The position numbers were made by a program, and so were the translations under genes. From Aliivibrio finisterrensis_A (GTDB lineage Bacteria; Pseudomonadota; Gammaproteobacteria; Enterobacterales; Vibrionaceae), in NCBI RefSeq assembly GCF_004167675.1, contig NZ_SEZQ01000009.1: a DNA stretch of 64,000 nt; one strand, written 5' to 3'. Positions within the stretch are counted from its first letter, which is position 1, and every line of letters starts with the position of its first letter. The notes under the pieces are model-generated. The model was not told where the DNA came from, ran no database searches, and saw only the letters and a list, made by a program, of their open reading frames with translations. Shown here in pieces: positions 34,715-43,366 of the stretch.

Positions 34715-35344
34715 ATGGAATTCGTACAACAAAAAACAGACACAGAAAATATAAATAAAAATGACTACCTTCATCATGAAGGGAGTATGAACAATCTTGA
34801 AAGCAGCATAAAAAATGCCTCAATCAGTGTGCTTTATAAAAAGCGTGTATTTTGGCTAGTGTTACTTGTGTTTGGAAATATTTTTTCAGGCGCGGGCATT
34901 GCTTACTTTGAAGAGATAATTACCTCTTATGTTGCGTTAGTTTTCTTTCTCCCTTTACTTATTGATAGTGGTGGTAATGCCGGCTCTCAATCTGCAACCT
35001 TAATGGTTCGGGCGTTAGCTACCGGTGATGTAAAACCAAATGACTGGGGTAAAATGCTTGGAAGAGAAGTCTTTGTCGCTCTAGGGCTTGGCTTGAGTAT
35101 GGCCGCCGCTGTTTACCTTTTAGGTTTATATCGCGGAGGTTATGAAATAGCGATGGTCGTTGGCTTAAGTATGATAGCGATTGTACTTATCGGTAGCTTA
35201 ATTGGCACGATACTTCCTTTTGGTTTACATAAACTCAATTTAGATCCTGCTTCTGCTAGTGCCCCAATGATAACCTCTATTGCCGATATTTCGGGCGTAT
35301 TAATTTATTTTGCGATAGCTTCTGCGGTATTAGAGATAGGCTAA
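34715..35344 (+). CDS. MgtE-type divalent cation transporter, membrane domain only
   Basis: This 209-residue protein corresponds to the C-terminal transmembrane domain of the MgtE magnesium channel: FWLVLLVFGNIFSGAGIAYFEE, then the pore/metal segment PLLIDSGGNAGSQSATLMVRALATGDV, and DPASASAPMITSIADISGVLIYF. The cytoplasmic N-domain and CBS domains that gate MgtE (normally about 450 residues in total) are absent. I start at ATG 34715 because GGAG lies seven bases upstream; the in-frame GTG at 34685 would fall inside the leader region. With a leader peptide just upstream, regulation is probably at expression rather than by CBS gating. The transported ion (Mg, Co or other) is not proven. Confidence 0.8.
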   Translation: MEFVQQKTDTENINKNDYLHHEGSMNNLESSIKNASISVLYKKRVFWLVLLVFGNIFSGAGIAYFEEIITSYVALVFFLPLLIDSGGNAGSQSATLMVRALATGDVKPNDWGKMLGREVFVALGLGLSMAAAVYLLGLYRGGYEIAMVVGLSMIAIVLIGSLIGTILPFGLHKLNLDPASASAPMITSIADISGVLIYFAIASAVLEIG

Positions 35345-35396
35345 CCACTCTATTATTTAAAAATATTCGCTCATTGATGAATGGATTAAGACATTA

Positions 35397-35432
35397 AAAA
35401 GCTCAATATCATTTTTGATGTTGGGCTTTTTT
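35397..35432 (+). terminator. Terminator after the MgtE-like gene
   Basis: AAAAGCTCAATATCA pairs with TGATGTTGGGCTTTT over 15 positions (two G-T pairs) around a TTTT loop, followed by more T. Confidence 0.87.
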
Positions 35433-35512
35433 CCTATATAAAGCGTTATCGATTACAATTAGCTATCGGTAAATATTTTATTTTGTATCAGTTCTAAAAT
35501 ATGATTTTTCCT

Positions 35513-35678
35513 TTATACCATTCTGGATAAGTAGTTGTTCAGATTATTGCATAGGAAAAATCGATTAGAGCAAGGTATAAATTACAGTAACTAGTGGGTC
35601 TAATTACAAAATTTATAACGCAGATATAATCGATTTTAACAAGCAAGAATGCTCAAATACTTATGTAGATTGGTATTA
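35513..35678. mobile_element. MITE-like element, 166 bp
   Basis: Terminal inverted repeats of 24 bases (35513-35536 and 35655-35678) match at 19 of 24 positions; the outer ends are TTATACCATTC and GATTGGTATTA. Internal inverted segments (AAAATCGATTA near 35556 and TAATCGATTTT near 35626) make most of the element self-complementary. There is no ORF. TA dinucleotides at both ends would fit an IS630/Tc1-type target duplication, but I cannot prove the transposase family. It lies just upstream of the sigZ-like gene and may carry or disturb its promoter. Confidence 0.65.
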
Positions 35679-35716
35679 GAGGTTAAACATATTCACTTAT
35701 TTGAGGTTCCGTTTCT

Positions 35717-36262
35717 ATGTTGTCAGAGTGGCAAAATCACAAGGCGCAATTGCGTAGTTATGTGTACAAACGAGTGGATGACGCCAGTGCGGTAGATGAT
35801 ATTCTTCAAGATGTGTATATAAAAGCCAGCAGCAATTTACATCAGTTAAAATCGCAAGGTAGCTTGAAGGGATGGCTATATAAAATTGCCTATAATACGA
35901 TCATGGATTTTCACCGTAACAAGCAATCTTTCGATGAGTTGCCGGAAGATTTAGTCGCCGAAGATGAAGATACGGTAGAGGAAGCTCGAAAAGAAATGGC
36001 AGAATGTATACGTCCATTAATTGATGAACTTCCTGATAAATACCGCATTCCTTTGTGTTTAGCTGAGCTAGAAGGCGTTCCTCAACAAGAGATTGCTGAT
36101 AAGTTAGGGTTATCTCTGTCAGGAGCAAAAAGTCGAATTCAACGCGGTCGTGTTAAATTCCGTGAAAACTTAATGGCTTGTTGTGATTTTGAAATCAATG
36201 ACGGTGGGCTTGTAACAGGCTATTCCCCTAAAAAGACAAATTGTTCCTCACATCAAAAGTAA
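35717..36262 (+). CDS. ECF sigma factor, SigZ-like
   Basis: This 181-residue sigma-70-family protein has region 2 (RSYVYKRVDDASAVDDILQDVYIKASSNLHQLKSQGSLKGWLYKIAYNTIMDFHR) and region 4 (LPDKYRIPLCLAELEGVPQQEIADKLGLSLSGAKSRIQRGRVKFRENL). After region 4 comes the cysteine-containing tail CCDFEIND...NC typical of SigZ-type factors, which may be redox- or metal-responsive. No anti-sigma gene is adjacent: the next gene is gshA. The promoter region is occupied by a MITE. The link with the glutathione operon downstream is only positional. Confidence 0.85.
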   Translation: MLSEWQNHKAQLRSYVYKRVDDASAVDDILQDVYIKASSNLHQLKSQGSLKGWLYKIAYNTIMDFHRNKQSFDELPEDLVAEDEDTVEEARKEMAECIRPLIDELPDKYRIPLCLAELEGVPQQEIADKLGLSLSGAKSRIQRGRVKFRENLMACCDFEINDGGLVTGYSPKKTNCSSHQK

Positions 36263-36414
36263 CGTCACCTCCTTTTAAAAATAGACGGTAAGTAGAGTCA
36301 TTATTTTCCGTTTATCTACTTTTCTTTCTTTTTCATTTTATTTAAATTTTTTTGCGTCTTTTTCTCTATTTGTGCGTCTTCAAGTTGTTAAAAATATTTT
36401 TATGAAGAACAAAA

Positions 36415-38013
36415 ATGAAAAATACAGATGTGAAATACCTAGAATCTAATGTGCTTTCTTTTTTAAATAACGACAATGCCATAAGTACATTGCATGACAT
36501 TCGACGTGGAATTGAAAGAGAGTTGATCCGCACTACGTCTGAAAGCCGTATTTCAAACTTATCTCATCCAGAAGTGTTGGGTTCTGCGTTAACGCACCCT
36601 TACATAACGACTGATTTTGCAGAAGCACAATTAGAGTTAGTTACCCCAGCAATGACAGAAAGAAAAGCGACGTTTGATTCGTTGGCTTCTTTGCATCATT
36701 TTGTTGCGACTCATTTGCCTGAAGATGAAATTATGTGGGGGGCAAGTATGCCACCGGCACTGCCAAGTGATGATGAGATTAAGATTGCCTCGTATGGGTC
36801 ATCGAACGCTGGCCTGCATAAGGTGCGTTACCGTGAAGGCTTAGCCAATCGTTATGGAAAAAGAATGCAGTTAATTTCGGGCATTCATTATAACTTTTCA
36901 TTACCTGATTCATTTTGGGCAACGTTACACGCGCACCTTGGAAGTGAATTATCATTAAACGATTTTATTTCAGAGCGTTATTTTCATCTGATCCGTAATG
37001 TTTTACGTAACGGGTGGGTTATTCCTTATTTATTTGGTGCATCGCCAGCGGTAGATAAAAGCTATTTAGCAGATAAAGAACACCCTTTAGCTACTTTTGA
37101 CGCAGATACCTATTATTTGCCATGGGCGACTTCGCTACGTTTAAGCAATATGGGGTATAGCAGTAATGAGCAGTCTCTTTACCCAACGAGCTTTAATAGT
37201 AAACAAGAATACTTAACTGATTTATGTCATGCCTTAACAACACCAAGTGCACGTTATGTTCACTTAAACTCTGATCAGCAATTGAATGGGTCAGTCTTAC
37301 AACTAGAAAATGAATTGTATGGTTCTATAAGACCTAAAATCGTTAATGATCAATTACGCCCTTTATATGCGATGTGCCATCACGGTATCCAATACATTGA
37401 ATTACGCAGTTTGGATAATAATCCACTATTACCGTTAGGGATCAGTGAAGAACAAAGTCATTTCCTTGATGTATTTCTTACCTACAACGCTTTAGCACCA
37501 AGCCCAGAATTAACAGATGATGAGCGAGTGTTAATTGCCCGTCGTCAAGAGTTAGTGGCGATAGAAGGGCGAAAAGAAGGACTATTATTACCAACGCTAC
37601 AAGGTGATATTGAACTTAAAGATCTTGGTTTTGAATTACTTGATGCAATGAGACCTGTTGCGACATGGCTAGATAATGCGTTTACCACAGAAGGGCATAA
37701 AGAAGGTATTGAGCGTGAGTATGCTAAGTTGATGGACAGTAAATTAACACCATCATCAAAAATTCTGGCAATGATGAAAGAGGAAAAAATTTCATACAAA
37801 CTAGCGACTCAGAGATTATCTGAAGTGCATTTTAAGCAGCATAAAAACGTAAAGATCAGTGAAGAAGAAGTGGTGAACTTAACTCGTTTAGTGATTGAAT
37901 CTTTAGTTAAACAGCAACAGATGGAGGCACAACAAGACATGAGTTTTGATGAGTTTATTCAAGAAAAAAATCATTTACAGTGCGACTGTGAGATAGAAGA
38001 GGCGGTAGCGTAA
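36415..38013 (+). CDS. gshA: Glutamate-cysteine ligase
   Basis: This enzyme makes gamma-glutamylcysteine, the first step of glutathione synthesis. The 532-residue protein belongs to the proteobacterial type 1 family: RRGIERELIRTTSESRISNLSHPEVLGSALTHPYITTDFAEAQLELVTPA, MWGASMPPALP, YGKRMQLISGIHYNFSLPD and YIELRSLDNNPLLPLGI. It is the first gene of a tight four-gene run: an ABC half-transporter follows four bases later, a second overlaps by eight, and a eukaryotic-type glutathione synthetase ends the operon. Confidence 0.95.
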   Translation: MKNTDVKYLESNVLSFLNNDNAISTLHDIRRGIERELIRTTSESRISNLSHPEVLGSALTHPYITTDFAEAQLELVTPAMTERKATFDSLASLHHFVATHLPEDEIMWGASMPPALPSDDEIKIASYGSSNAGLHKVRYREGLANRYGKRMQLISGIHYNFSLPDSFWATLHAHLGSELSLNDFISERYFHLIRNVLRNGWVIPYLFGASPAVDKSYLADKEHPLATFDADTYYLPWATSLRLSNMGYSSNEQSLYPTSFNSKQEYLTDLCHALTTPSARYVHLNSDQQLNGSVLQLENELYGSIRPKIVNDQLRPLYAMCHHGIQYIELRSLDNNPLLPLGISEEQSHFLDVFLTYNALAPSPELTDDERVLIARRQELVAIEGRKEGLLLPTLQGDIELKDLGFELLDAMRPVATWLDNAFTTEGHKEGIEREYAKLMDSKLTPSSKILAMMKEEKISYKLATQRLSEVHFKQHKNVKISEEEVVNLTRLVIESLVKQQQMEAQQDMSFDEFIQEKNHLQCDCEIEEAVA

Positions 38014-38017
38014 TTTA

Positions 38018-39817
38018 ATGATTATTTTGTGGAAATTGCGCGGTTACATAAAAATGTTCTCACGCCAATACATTATCGCCATCATCGCATTGCAAGTGGT
38101 GGCCTTATTAAGTTTAGTGCCTTCTTGGTTAATCGGCCGAATTATAGATAGCATCAGTGCCAACGAATTAACCATGTCATATTTGTTGATTCATATTGGT
38201 GGTATTGCTCTCTCTGCAATTGCGATGTATGGCTTACGCTATCTATGGCAAAGTCAATTGTATGGGGCTTCTATTGCTATAGCGAAAGTGCTGCGTCGAG
38301 ACTTATTTAAAAAGTTTTCAAGGTTGTCACCGTCATTTTATTCTCGTCGAAGTACGGGGGATTTAATGGCTCATGCCACGAATGATTTGAATGCGGTTGA
38401 AGAGGCAACAGGAATGGGGGTTATGACCTTAGTCGATTCCTTTATCGCCGGTTTGACTGTTATTTTTGGCATGATATTCATTGTGAGTGGTGAGCTTACT
38501 GCTGTTGCACTATTACCGTTTCCGTTATTGGTTTATATCACTAAACATTATGGTACTAATCTGCATAAAACATTTGGTCGTGCGCAAGCAAGTTTCGCTC
38601 ATTTAAATGAAGAAGCGCGTGAAACTGTTTCTGGTATTCGTGCCGTTCGTTCTCATGGTATTGGGCAAAGACAAGAGCAACGCTTTGGTAAAACTCTTGA
38701 TGAAACATTGGAAGCTAACTTAGCTGTTGCGAAAGTGGACGCCGCTTTTGCACCAACTATCCAATTAATTTACGGATTGTCATTTGTTATTTCATTGGCT
38801 TATGGCGCATGGCTAATCAGCCATGATCAGATCTCTGTGGGGTTGTTTACTACGTTTACGTTATACCTTGGGCAATTATTAGGACCATTTCTACAATTTG
38901 GTTGGCAGTTTAATGTTTTCCAACGTGGCAGTACGTCGTGGAAACGCTTAGAGGCACTTTTTTCAGAAAAAGAAGAAGTGGCAGAAGGTACCGTGACATT
39001 ACCAACTGATGCGAAAGCAACGCTGAATATTAATATCGCTTCATTTTCTTACCAGAATTCGAATCGCCGAGCATTAGAACACATTAATATGATGGTAGCT
39101 GAAGGTGGCTTTGTTGGTATAACCGGACCAACCGGCAGTGGAAAGAGTACCTTATTACAATTAATCCTAAGGCAGTTCGAGTTACAAAGCTCATCAAATA
39201 TAAGTATTGATGGTCATTCTGTTGAATCATTAACGTTTCATTCATTACGAAGCAAAATGGCGTGGGTTCCACAAAAGCCATTTCTTTTTTCAGGCTCTAT
39301 TGCTGAAAATATCGCACTGGCTAAACCGGATGCAACAGAAGAGCAAATTAAACACGTTGCAGAGATGGCGGGAATTAAAAGTGAAATTGATGCCATGCCT
39401 GATGGGTTTAATACTGAATTACGAGAAGGGGGCAGTAATCTTTCTGGTGGGCAACGTCAGCGATTAACACTGGCAAGAGCTTTACTATCTGATGCGGATA
39501 TTCTGTTGTTGGATGATCCATTCAGTGCGTTAGACATTAAAACTGAAGTGATTGTTCGTCGAAATCTAAAGGCAAATTACAGTCATAAAACCATGTTATT
39601 AGTAACTCAACGTTTACCTAATTTAATCGAAGCAGATCGGATCTTTGTATTAAATGAAGGGCAAATTGAAGAGCAAGGGTCACATCATGATCTATTGGCT
39701 AATCAAGGTTGGTATTCAATGGTTTACCAACGACAAAGTCAGCTAAATACCGTTATTGAAGATATCCCAAGTGAGAATATTCAAGGGTCAAAATTAGAGG
39801 GGGGATCTCATGCGTGA
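38018..39817 (+). CDS. ABC exporter half-transporter (MdlA-like)
   Basis: This 599-residue protein has six transmembrane helices fused to an ATPase. The exporter domain resembles E. coli MdlA (STGDLMAHATNDLNAVEEATGMGVMTLVDSF; FAPTIQLIYGLSFVISLAYGAWL). The ATPase has Walker A GPTGSGKST, Q-loop, signature NLSGGQRQR and Walker B ILLLDDPFSALD. The usual catalytic glutamate after Walker B is replaced by aspartate (DDP), suggesting the asymmetric, partly degenerate half of a heterodimer. Overlap with the next gene supports that. An alternative start at ATG 38054 would give a shorter N-terminus. Its place between gshA and a glutathione synthetase gene suggests transport of glutathione or gamma-glutamylcysteine, by analogy with CydDC; this is inference. 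Confidence 0.85.
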   Translation: MIILWKLRGYIKMFSRQYIIAIIALQVVALLSLVPSWLIGRIIDSISANELTMSYLLIHIGGIALSAIAMYGLRYLWQSQLYGASIAIAKVLRRDLFKKFSRLSPSFYSRRSTGDLMAHATNDLNAVEEATGMGVMTLVDSFIAGLTVIFGMIFIVSGELTAVALLPFPLLVYITKHYGTNLHKTFGRAQASFAHLNEEARETVSGIRAVRSHGIGQRQEQRFGKTLDETLEANLAVAKVDAAFAPTIQLIYGLSFVISLAYGAWLISHDQISVGLFTTFTLYLGQLLGPFLQFGWQFNVFQRGSTSWKRLEALFSEKEEVAEGTVTLPTDAKATLNINIASFSYQNSNRRALEHINMMVAEGGFVGITGPTGSGKSTLLQLILRQFELQSSSNISIDGHSVESLTFHSLRSKMAWVPQKPFLFSGSIAENIALAKPDATEEQIKHVAEMAGIKSEIDAMPDGFNTELREGGSNLSGGQRQRLTLARALLSDADILLLDDPFSALDIKTEVIVRRNLKANYSHKTMLLVTQRLPNLIEADRIFVLNEGQIEEQGSHHDLLANQGWYSMVYQRQSQLNTVIEDIPSENIQGSKLEGGSHA

Positions 39818-41627
39818 AGACAATGCACAACAGCCTAGTGATGTTTTTTTATTTAAGCGGTTATTAGCCTATTCTTTACCTCATAAAGCACGTTTTATTG
39901 TCGCCTTTATGATGCTAACGGTAGCGATAAGTGCTGAAATGGCGATTCCATGGCTAGCAAAGATTATCCTTGATGAGGTAATCGTACCGCAACAGTTTGA
40001 GTGGCCACACCTGATTGGTCTTGTTAGCTTGGTGATGGTGTTTTATGTGATCTCGGCGTTATTTACGTATTTGCAAGCCGTATCATTTCGTCATAGCGCC
40101 TTGTTGGTGATTAATGACGTGAGAAAACAGCTGTTTAATCATGTGTTGAATTTCTCGATCAGTACCTTTGATAAATTATCTGCCGGTAAATTGGTTTCTT
40201 ATATTACCAATGATACAGAATCCATGCGTGATATGTTTGTTTCAACGATACCGACGATCATTCAAGGCAGTTTACGCATCATTGCGATATTTATTGCGAT
40301 AGCGATTTTGGATTGGCGTTTGATGCTATTGAGCTTGGTATTGATCCCGATATTACTGACAACAATGCATTTGTATCGAAAAATCTCAATGCCAGTGTTT
40401 AATGGGATTCGAGAGCAGATCAGCAATATCAATGGACGGATTAATGAATCGCTACAAGGAATGGCTCTGATCCAAGCGTTTAATCAAGAAAAAGCATTTA
40501 AAGAAAAATTTGAGCAAGAAAACCAACGTTGGTTTGAGTTTAGAACCAAATCAATCGCAATAGATAGCTTCATGCTGATCCCATTAACCCGTTTAGTGTC
40601 GAATCTAACGGCAGCAGGAATTGTGGCGTGGTTTGCTTATGGATCATTAACTACCGCGGTTGAAGTGGGTACGTTATACGCATTTTTGAACTACATCGAA
40701 CGTTTCTTTGACCCGTTCCGTCAGCTTTCAATGGAGCTACGTAAATTACAGGTAGCAACGGTTGCATCAAAACGTGTATTTGAGTTATTGGATGAGCAAT
40801 CAGAGCAGAACCGCTATCCACAAGAACATGTTGAAATCTCAGCGCCGCATGACATTGAGTTTCGTCATGTTGATTTAAGTTATGACGAAGGTAATTTGGT
40901 CTTATCTGATGTGAATTTTGTCGCTAAAGGTGGGCAGTTTACAGCGATAGTTGGTCATACAGGCAGCGGCAAAAGCTCGGTGATTAATTTATTGATGCGA
41001 TTCCATCAACAGCAACAAGGCTCTATTTTTATTGGAGATCAGCCGATTGAATCTTTACCTGAAGTCCAATTACGTAAATTATTTGGTCTGGTTTCTCAAG
41101 ATCCAACGATTTTTAGTGGTTCAATAAAAGACAATATCGACTTATCTCATGATAGGCCAAACGACGAAAAAGTGATGTTTGCGGCACAACAAGTTAACGC
41201 TGATCACTTTATTAAACGTCTTACTGATGGCTATGATCACCATCCAGGTCACGGTGGTGGTTCGTTTTCTGTAGGAGAGCGACAACTGTTAGCTCTGGCT
41301 CGTGCCTTATCACATAACCCAAGCATTTTTCTTTTAGATGAGGCAACGGCTAACATTGATAGTGAGACGGAAGAGACAGTAAAAGCGGCATTAGAAAATA
41401 TTCGAGATGGGAAAACGGTCATTATGGTCGCGCATCGATTATCAACCATTAAAAATGCCGACCAAATATTAGTAATGAACAAAGGAAAAGTGGTTCAAAG
41501 TGGCACTCATGATGAACTTATTGTGCAAGCGGGTGATTATAGAGAGTTATATTTAACGCAAAAAGCACAAGAAGAAGATGAACATCAGAACAGCACGCTG
41601 GGGTTAGCTAGCATTACCGCTGCTTGA
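39810..41627 (+). CDS. ABC exporter half-transporter (MdlB-like)
   Basis: This 605-residue partner of the preceding gene overlaps it by eight bases. Six helices (GRINESLQGMALIQAFNQEKAFKEKF is the coupling region) precede an ATPase with Walker A GHTGSGKSS, Walker B IFLLDEATANIDSETEE including the catalytic glutamate, and H-loop VAHRLSTI. The signature reads FSVGERQLL rather than LSGGQ, as in MdlB-type proteins, so the composite ATP sites of the heterodimer are unequal. The probable substrate is inferred from the operon only. Confidence 0.87.
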   Translation: MREDNAQQPSDVFLFKRLLAYSLPHKARFIVAFMMLTVAISAEMAIPWLAKIILDEVIVPQQFEWPHLIGLVSLVMVFYVISALFTYLQAVSFRHSALLVINDVRKQLFNHVLNFSISTFDKLSAGKLVSYITNDTESMRDMFVSTIPTIIQGSLRIIAIFIAIAILDWRLMLLSLVLIPILLTTMHLYRKISMPVFNGIREQISNINGRINESLQGMALIQAFNQEKAFKEKFEQENQRWFEFRTKSIAIDSFMLIPLTRLVSNLTAAGIVAWFAYGSLTTAVEVGTLYAFLNYIERFFDPFRQLSMELRKLQVATVASKRVFELLDEQSEQNRYPQEHVEISAPHDIEFRHVDLSYDEGNLVLSDVNFVAKGGQFTAIVGHTGSGKSSVINLLMRFHQQQQGSIFIGDQPIESLPEVQLRKLFGLVSQDPTIFSGSIKDNIDLSHDRPNDEKVMFAAQQVNADHFIKRLTDGYDHHPGHGGGSFSVGERQLLALARALSHNPSIFLLDEATANIDSETEETVKAALENIRDGKTVIMVAHRLSTIKNADQILVMNKGKVVQSGTHDELIVQAGDYRELYLTQKAQEEDEHQNSTLGLASITAA

Positions 41628-41652
41628 ATTATTGAATTTAAGAGTAATTAAA

Positions 41653-43113
41653 ATGAATACAGAAAAAAAACCGTTTGTTTCTCAACAAATTATTGAAGAC
41701 GCTTGTGAGTGGGCGATTATGCACGGTGTGGCTTTTCGACAAGCAGATAATACAGCACGACACTGTCCATTTAGTATCGCCCCAATGAGTATTGAGCGCG
41801 AAGTGTATAATCATTTATTAGCAGTGACCCCATTGATAACTAAGCTTATTCATAATGTCTCTGAAGATCATGATTTCCTACAAACGTCATTAAGTAATAT
41901 GGCAAAAGCCGATCCTTTCTTTGGTTTATTAATGTCACGACATCAACAATTGCATGGTGATGCAGGTAATAAACTAATTGCCGAGCGTAAGCCATTATTA
42001 TTGATGCGAACTGATTTTATGGATGACCGTCAGCACGGCGCAAAAGTCATTGAATTTAATGGCATAGCAGCAGGAATGGGGCCGTTTGGTCAACGTGCTG
42101 CAGAGTTTCACTCATTTATGAAAAATCAATGGCCAGAAACGTATGAACAATGGATTGAAGATAGCTCAGCGGTACCAGCGGATAATCATGGCTTAGAGCA
42201 ATTGGCCTATGGTATTGCAACTACTGCGAGAGCGATTAAAACGGATTTTTCAGACCAAGGTAAACCCACGTTTTTAATGGTGGTTCAAAAGAATGAAGAT
42301 AACGTTTATGACCAACATTTACTTGAAGTTGAGCTGCAGAAACAAGGAATACGCACAGTAAGACGCACCTTTGAGCAGTTAAGTACTCAACTTTCTAGTG
42401 GTGAGAATAAGCGACTGTTACTTGAGAATGTAGGGGCCATTGATGTTGTGTATTTAAGAGCGGGTTATCAATATGAAGATTATTTCGCACCGGAATTAAA
42501 TGAGCCTGTGTGCTGCCATACATTAAGTCAAATTAGACTGTTTATCGAGCAGCACCATGTCGCCGTGAATGCCACCATCAGTCAGCAATTAGCGACCAGT
42601 AAAACAATGCAAATGCTATTAACCATGATGCCAGAAAGTGAATATGCACGTTGGGGTCTAAGCCTTGAAGAGGCAAAATTGGTGAAGAGTGTTTTGGCAG
42701 AGATGAAACCCATTAATGTTGAAACGATTAAATGGTTTGAAACAGAAGCGATTCAAAATGAGTGGGTATTAAAAAACCAAGGAGAAGGTGGTGGGCATTG
42801 TATTTTTGGTCAGGATATAGCGGAAAAATTAAATCAGTTAGCACCAGAAGAATATGATGCATGGGCGTTAATGCAACGCTTATATCCACATGAACGTGAT
42901 ACGCCAACCATTGCCATTCGTGATGGTGAGCAAACGCTAGTGAACGATTTGGTCAGTGAAATTGGCTTATTTACGGCGTATTACAAGGGTAAACCAGTGA
43001 CAGAGTTTGACGGTTATGCAGGGTATTTAATTCGCAGTAAACCTGCCAGTGAAAACGAAGGTGGGATCCACAGCGGCAAAGGTATTTTAGATTCATTGGT
43101 ATTAATTGATTAA
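41653..43113 (+). CDS. Eukaryotic-type glutathione synthetase (ATP-grasp)
   Basis: This 486-residue protein matches the eukaryotic GSS family, not bacterial GshB (about 315 residues). Visible motifs in order are DFMDDRQHGAKVIEFNGIAAGMG, VYLRAGYQYEDY, VNATISQQLATSKTMQ, the glycine-rich ATP loop WVLKNQGEGGGHCIFG, LMQRLYP, VSEIGLFTAYY, and the C-terminal GYLIRSKPASENEGGIHSGKGILDS. The start is ATG 41653 behind AAGAG; an in-frame TTG at 41632 is unlikely. Coming after gshA and two ABC genes it completes a glutathione operon. It could make glutathione or a homologue from gamma-Glu-Cys. Whether the chromosome also has gshB cannot be seen here. Confidence 0.85.
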   Translation: MNTEKKPFVSQQIIEDACEWAIMHGVAFRQADNTARHCPFSIAPMSIEREVYNHLLAVTPLITKLIHNVSEDHDFLQTSLSNMAKADPFFGLLMSRHQQLHGDAGNKLIAERKPLLLMRTDFMDDRQHGAKVIEFNGIAAGMGPFGQRAAEFHSFMKNQWPETYEQWIEDSSAVPADNHGLEQLAYGIATTARAIKTDFSDQGKPTFLMVVQKNEDNVYDQHLLEVELQKQGIRTVRRTFEQLSTQLSSGENKRLLLENVGAIDVVYLRAGYQYEDYFAPELNEPVCCHTLSQIRLFIEQHHVAVNATISQQLATSKTMQMLLTMMPESEYARWGLSLEEAKLVKSVLAEMKPINVETIKWFETEAIQNEWVLKNQGEGGGHCIFGQDIAEKLNQLAPEEYDAWALMQRLYPHERDTPTIAIRDGEQTLVNDLVSEIGLFTAYYKGKPVTEFDGYAGYLIRSKPASENEGGIHSGKGILDSLVLID

Positions 43114-43132
43114 TAAGCTTTATTATTAATAC

Positions 43133-43186
43133 AAAGCCCAACCTTTGGAATTCATTCTGAAGTGACTCCGTAAAGTTGGGCTTTCT
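43133..43186 (+). terminator. Terminator of the glutathione operon
   Basis: AAAGCCCAAC (43133-43142) pairs with GTTGGGCTTT (43175-43184) around a 32-base loop. The right arm is part of the direct repeat that borders the insert. Confidence 0.7.
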
Positions 43187-43203
43187 CAAGCGTTTGGTGT
43201 GCT
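43173..43203 (+). repeat. Left copy of a 31-bp direct repeat (candidate attL)
   Basis: This segment, beginning AAGTTGGGCTTT and containing CGTTTGGTG, recurs at 48427-48457 with 27 of 31 positions identical. The two copies bracket the 5.2-kb insert that carries the recombinase remnant and the NACHT-type NTPase. Confidence 0.65.
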
Positions 43204-43264
43204 TTTTTTTGTTCTTATCTCGAATTATTTTAATTCACTCTTCTTAGCTTAATACACATAAAAA

Positions 43265-43342
43265 ACAACTTATGAGTTGTATTTATCAACCAATACAACG
43301 TGTAAGTTGTTTTTTTCTCTAAAATTACAACTAAAGTGTTGT
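43265..43342. promoter_or_regulatory. Three phased palindromes ACAAC-N6-GTTGT
   Basis: Identical half-sites occur at 43265-43280, 43295-43310 and 43327-43342, with different six-base centres (TTATGA, GTGTAA, TAAAGT). Start-to-start distances are 30 and 32 bp, about three helical turns. They lie just upstream of the serine-recombinase remnant. They may be repressor operators or a relict recombination (res-like) site. Confidence 0.6.
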
Positions 43343-43366
43343 ATATGATTTTGTCGTAATATTAGT

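Noticed and set aside
43265..43342. CRISPR-like or iteron array
   Set aside because: The repeats are short palindromes with constant half-sites and only 14-16 bp between them, and there are only three; not a CRISPR array.
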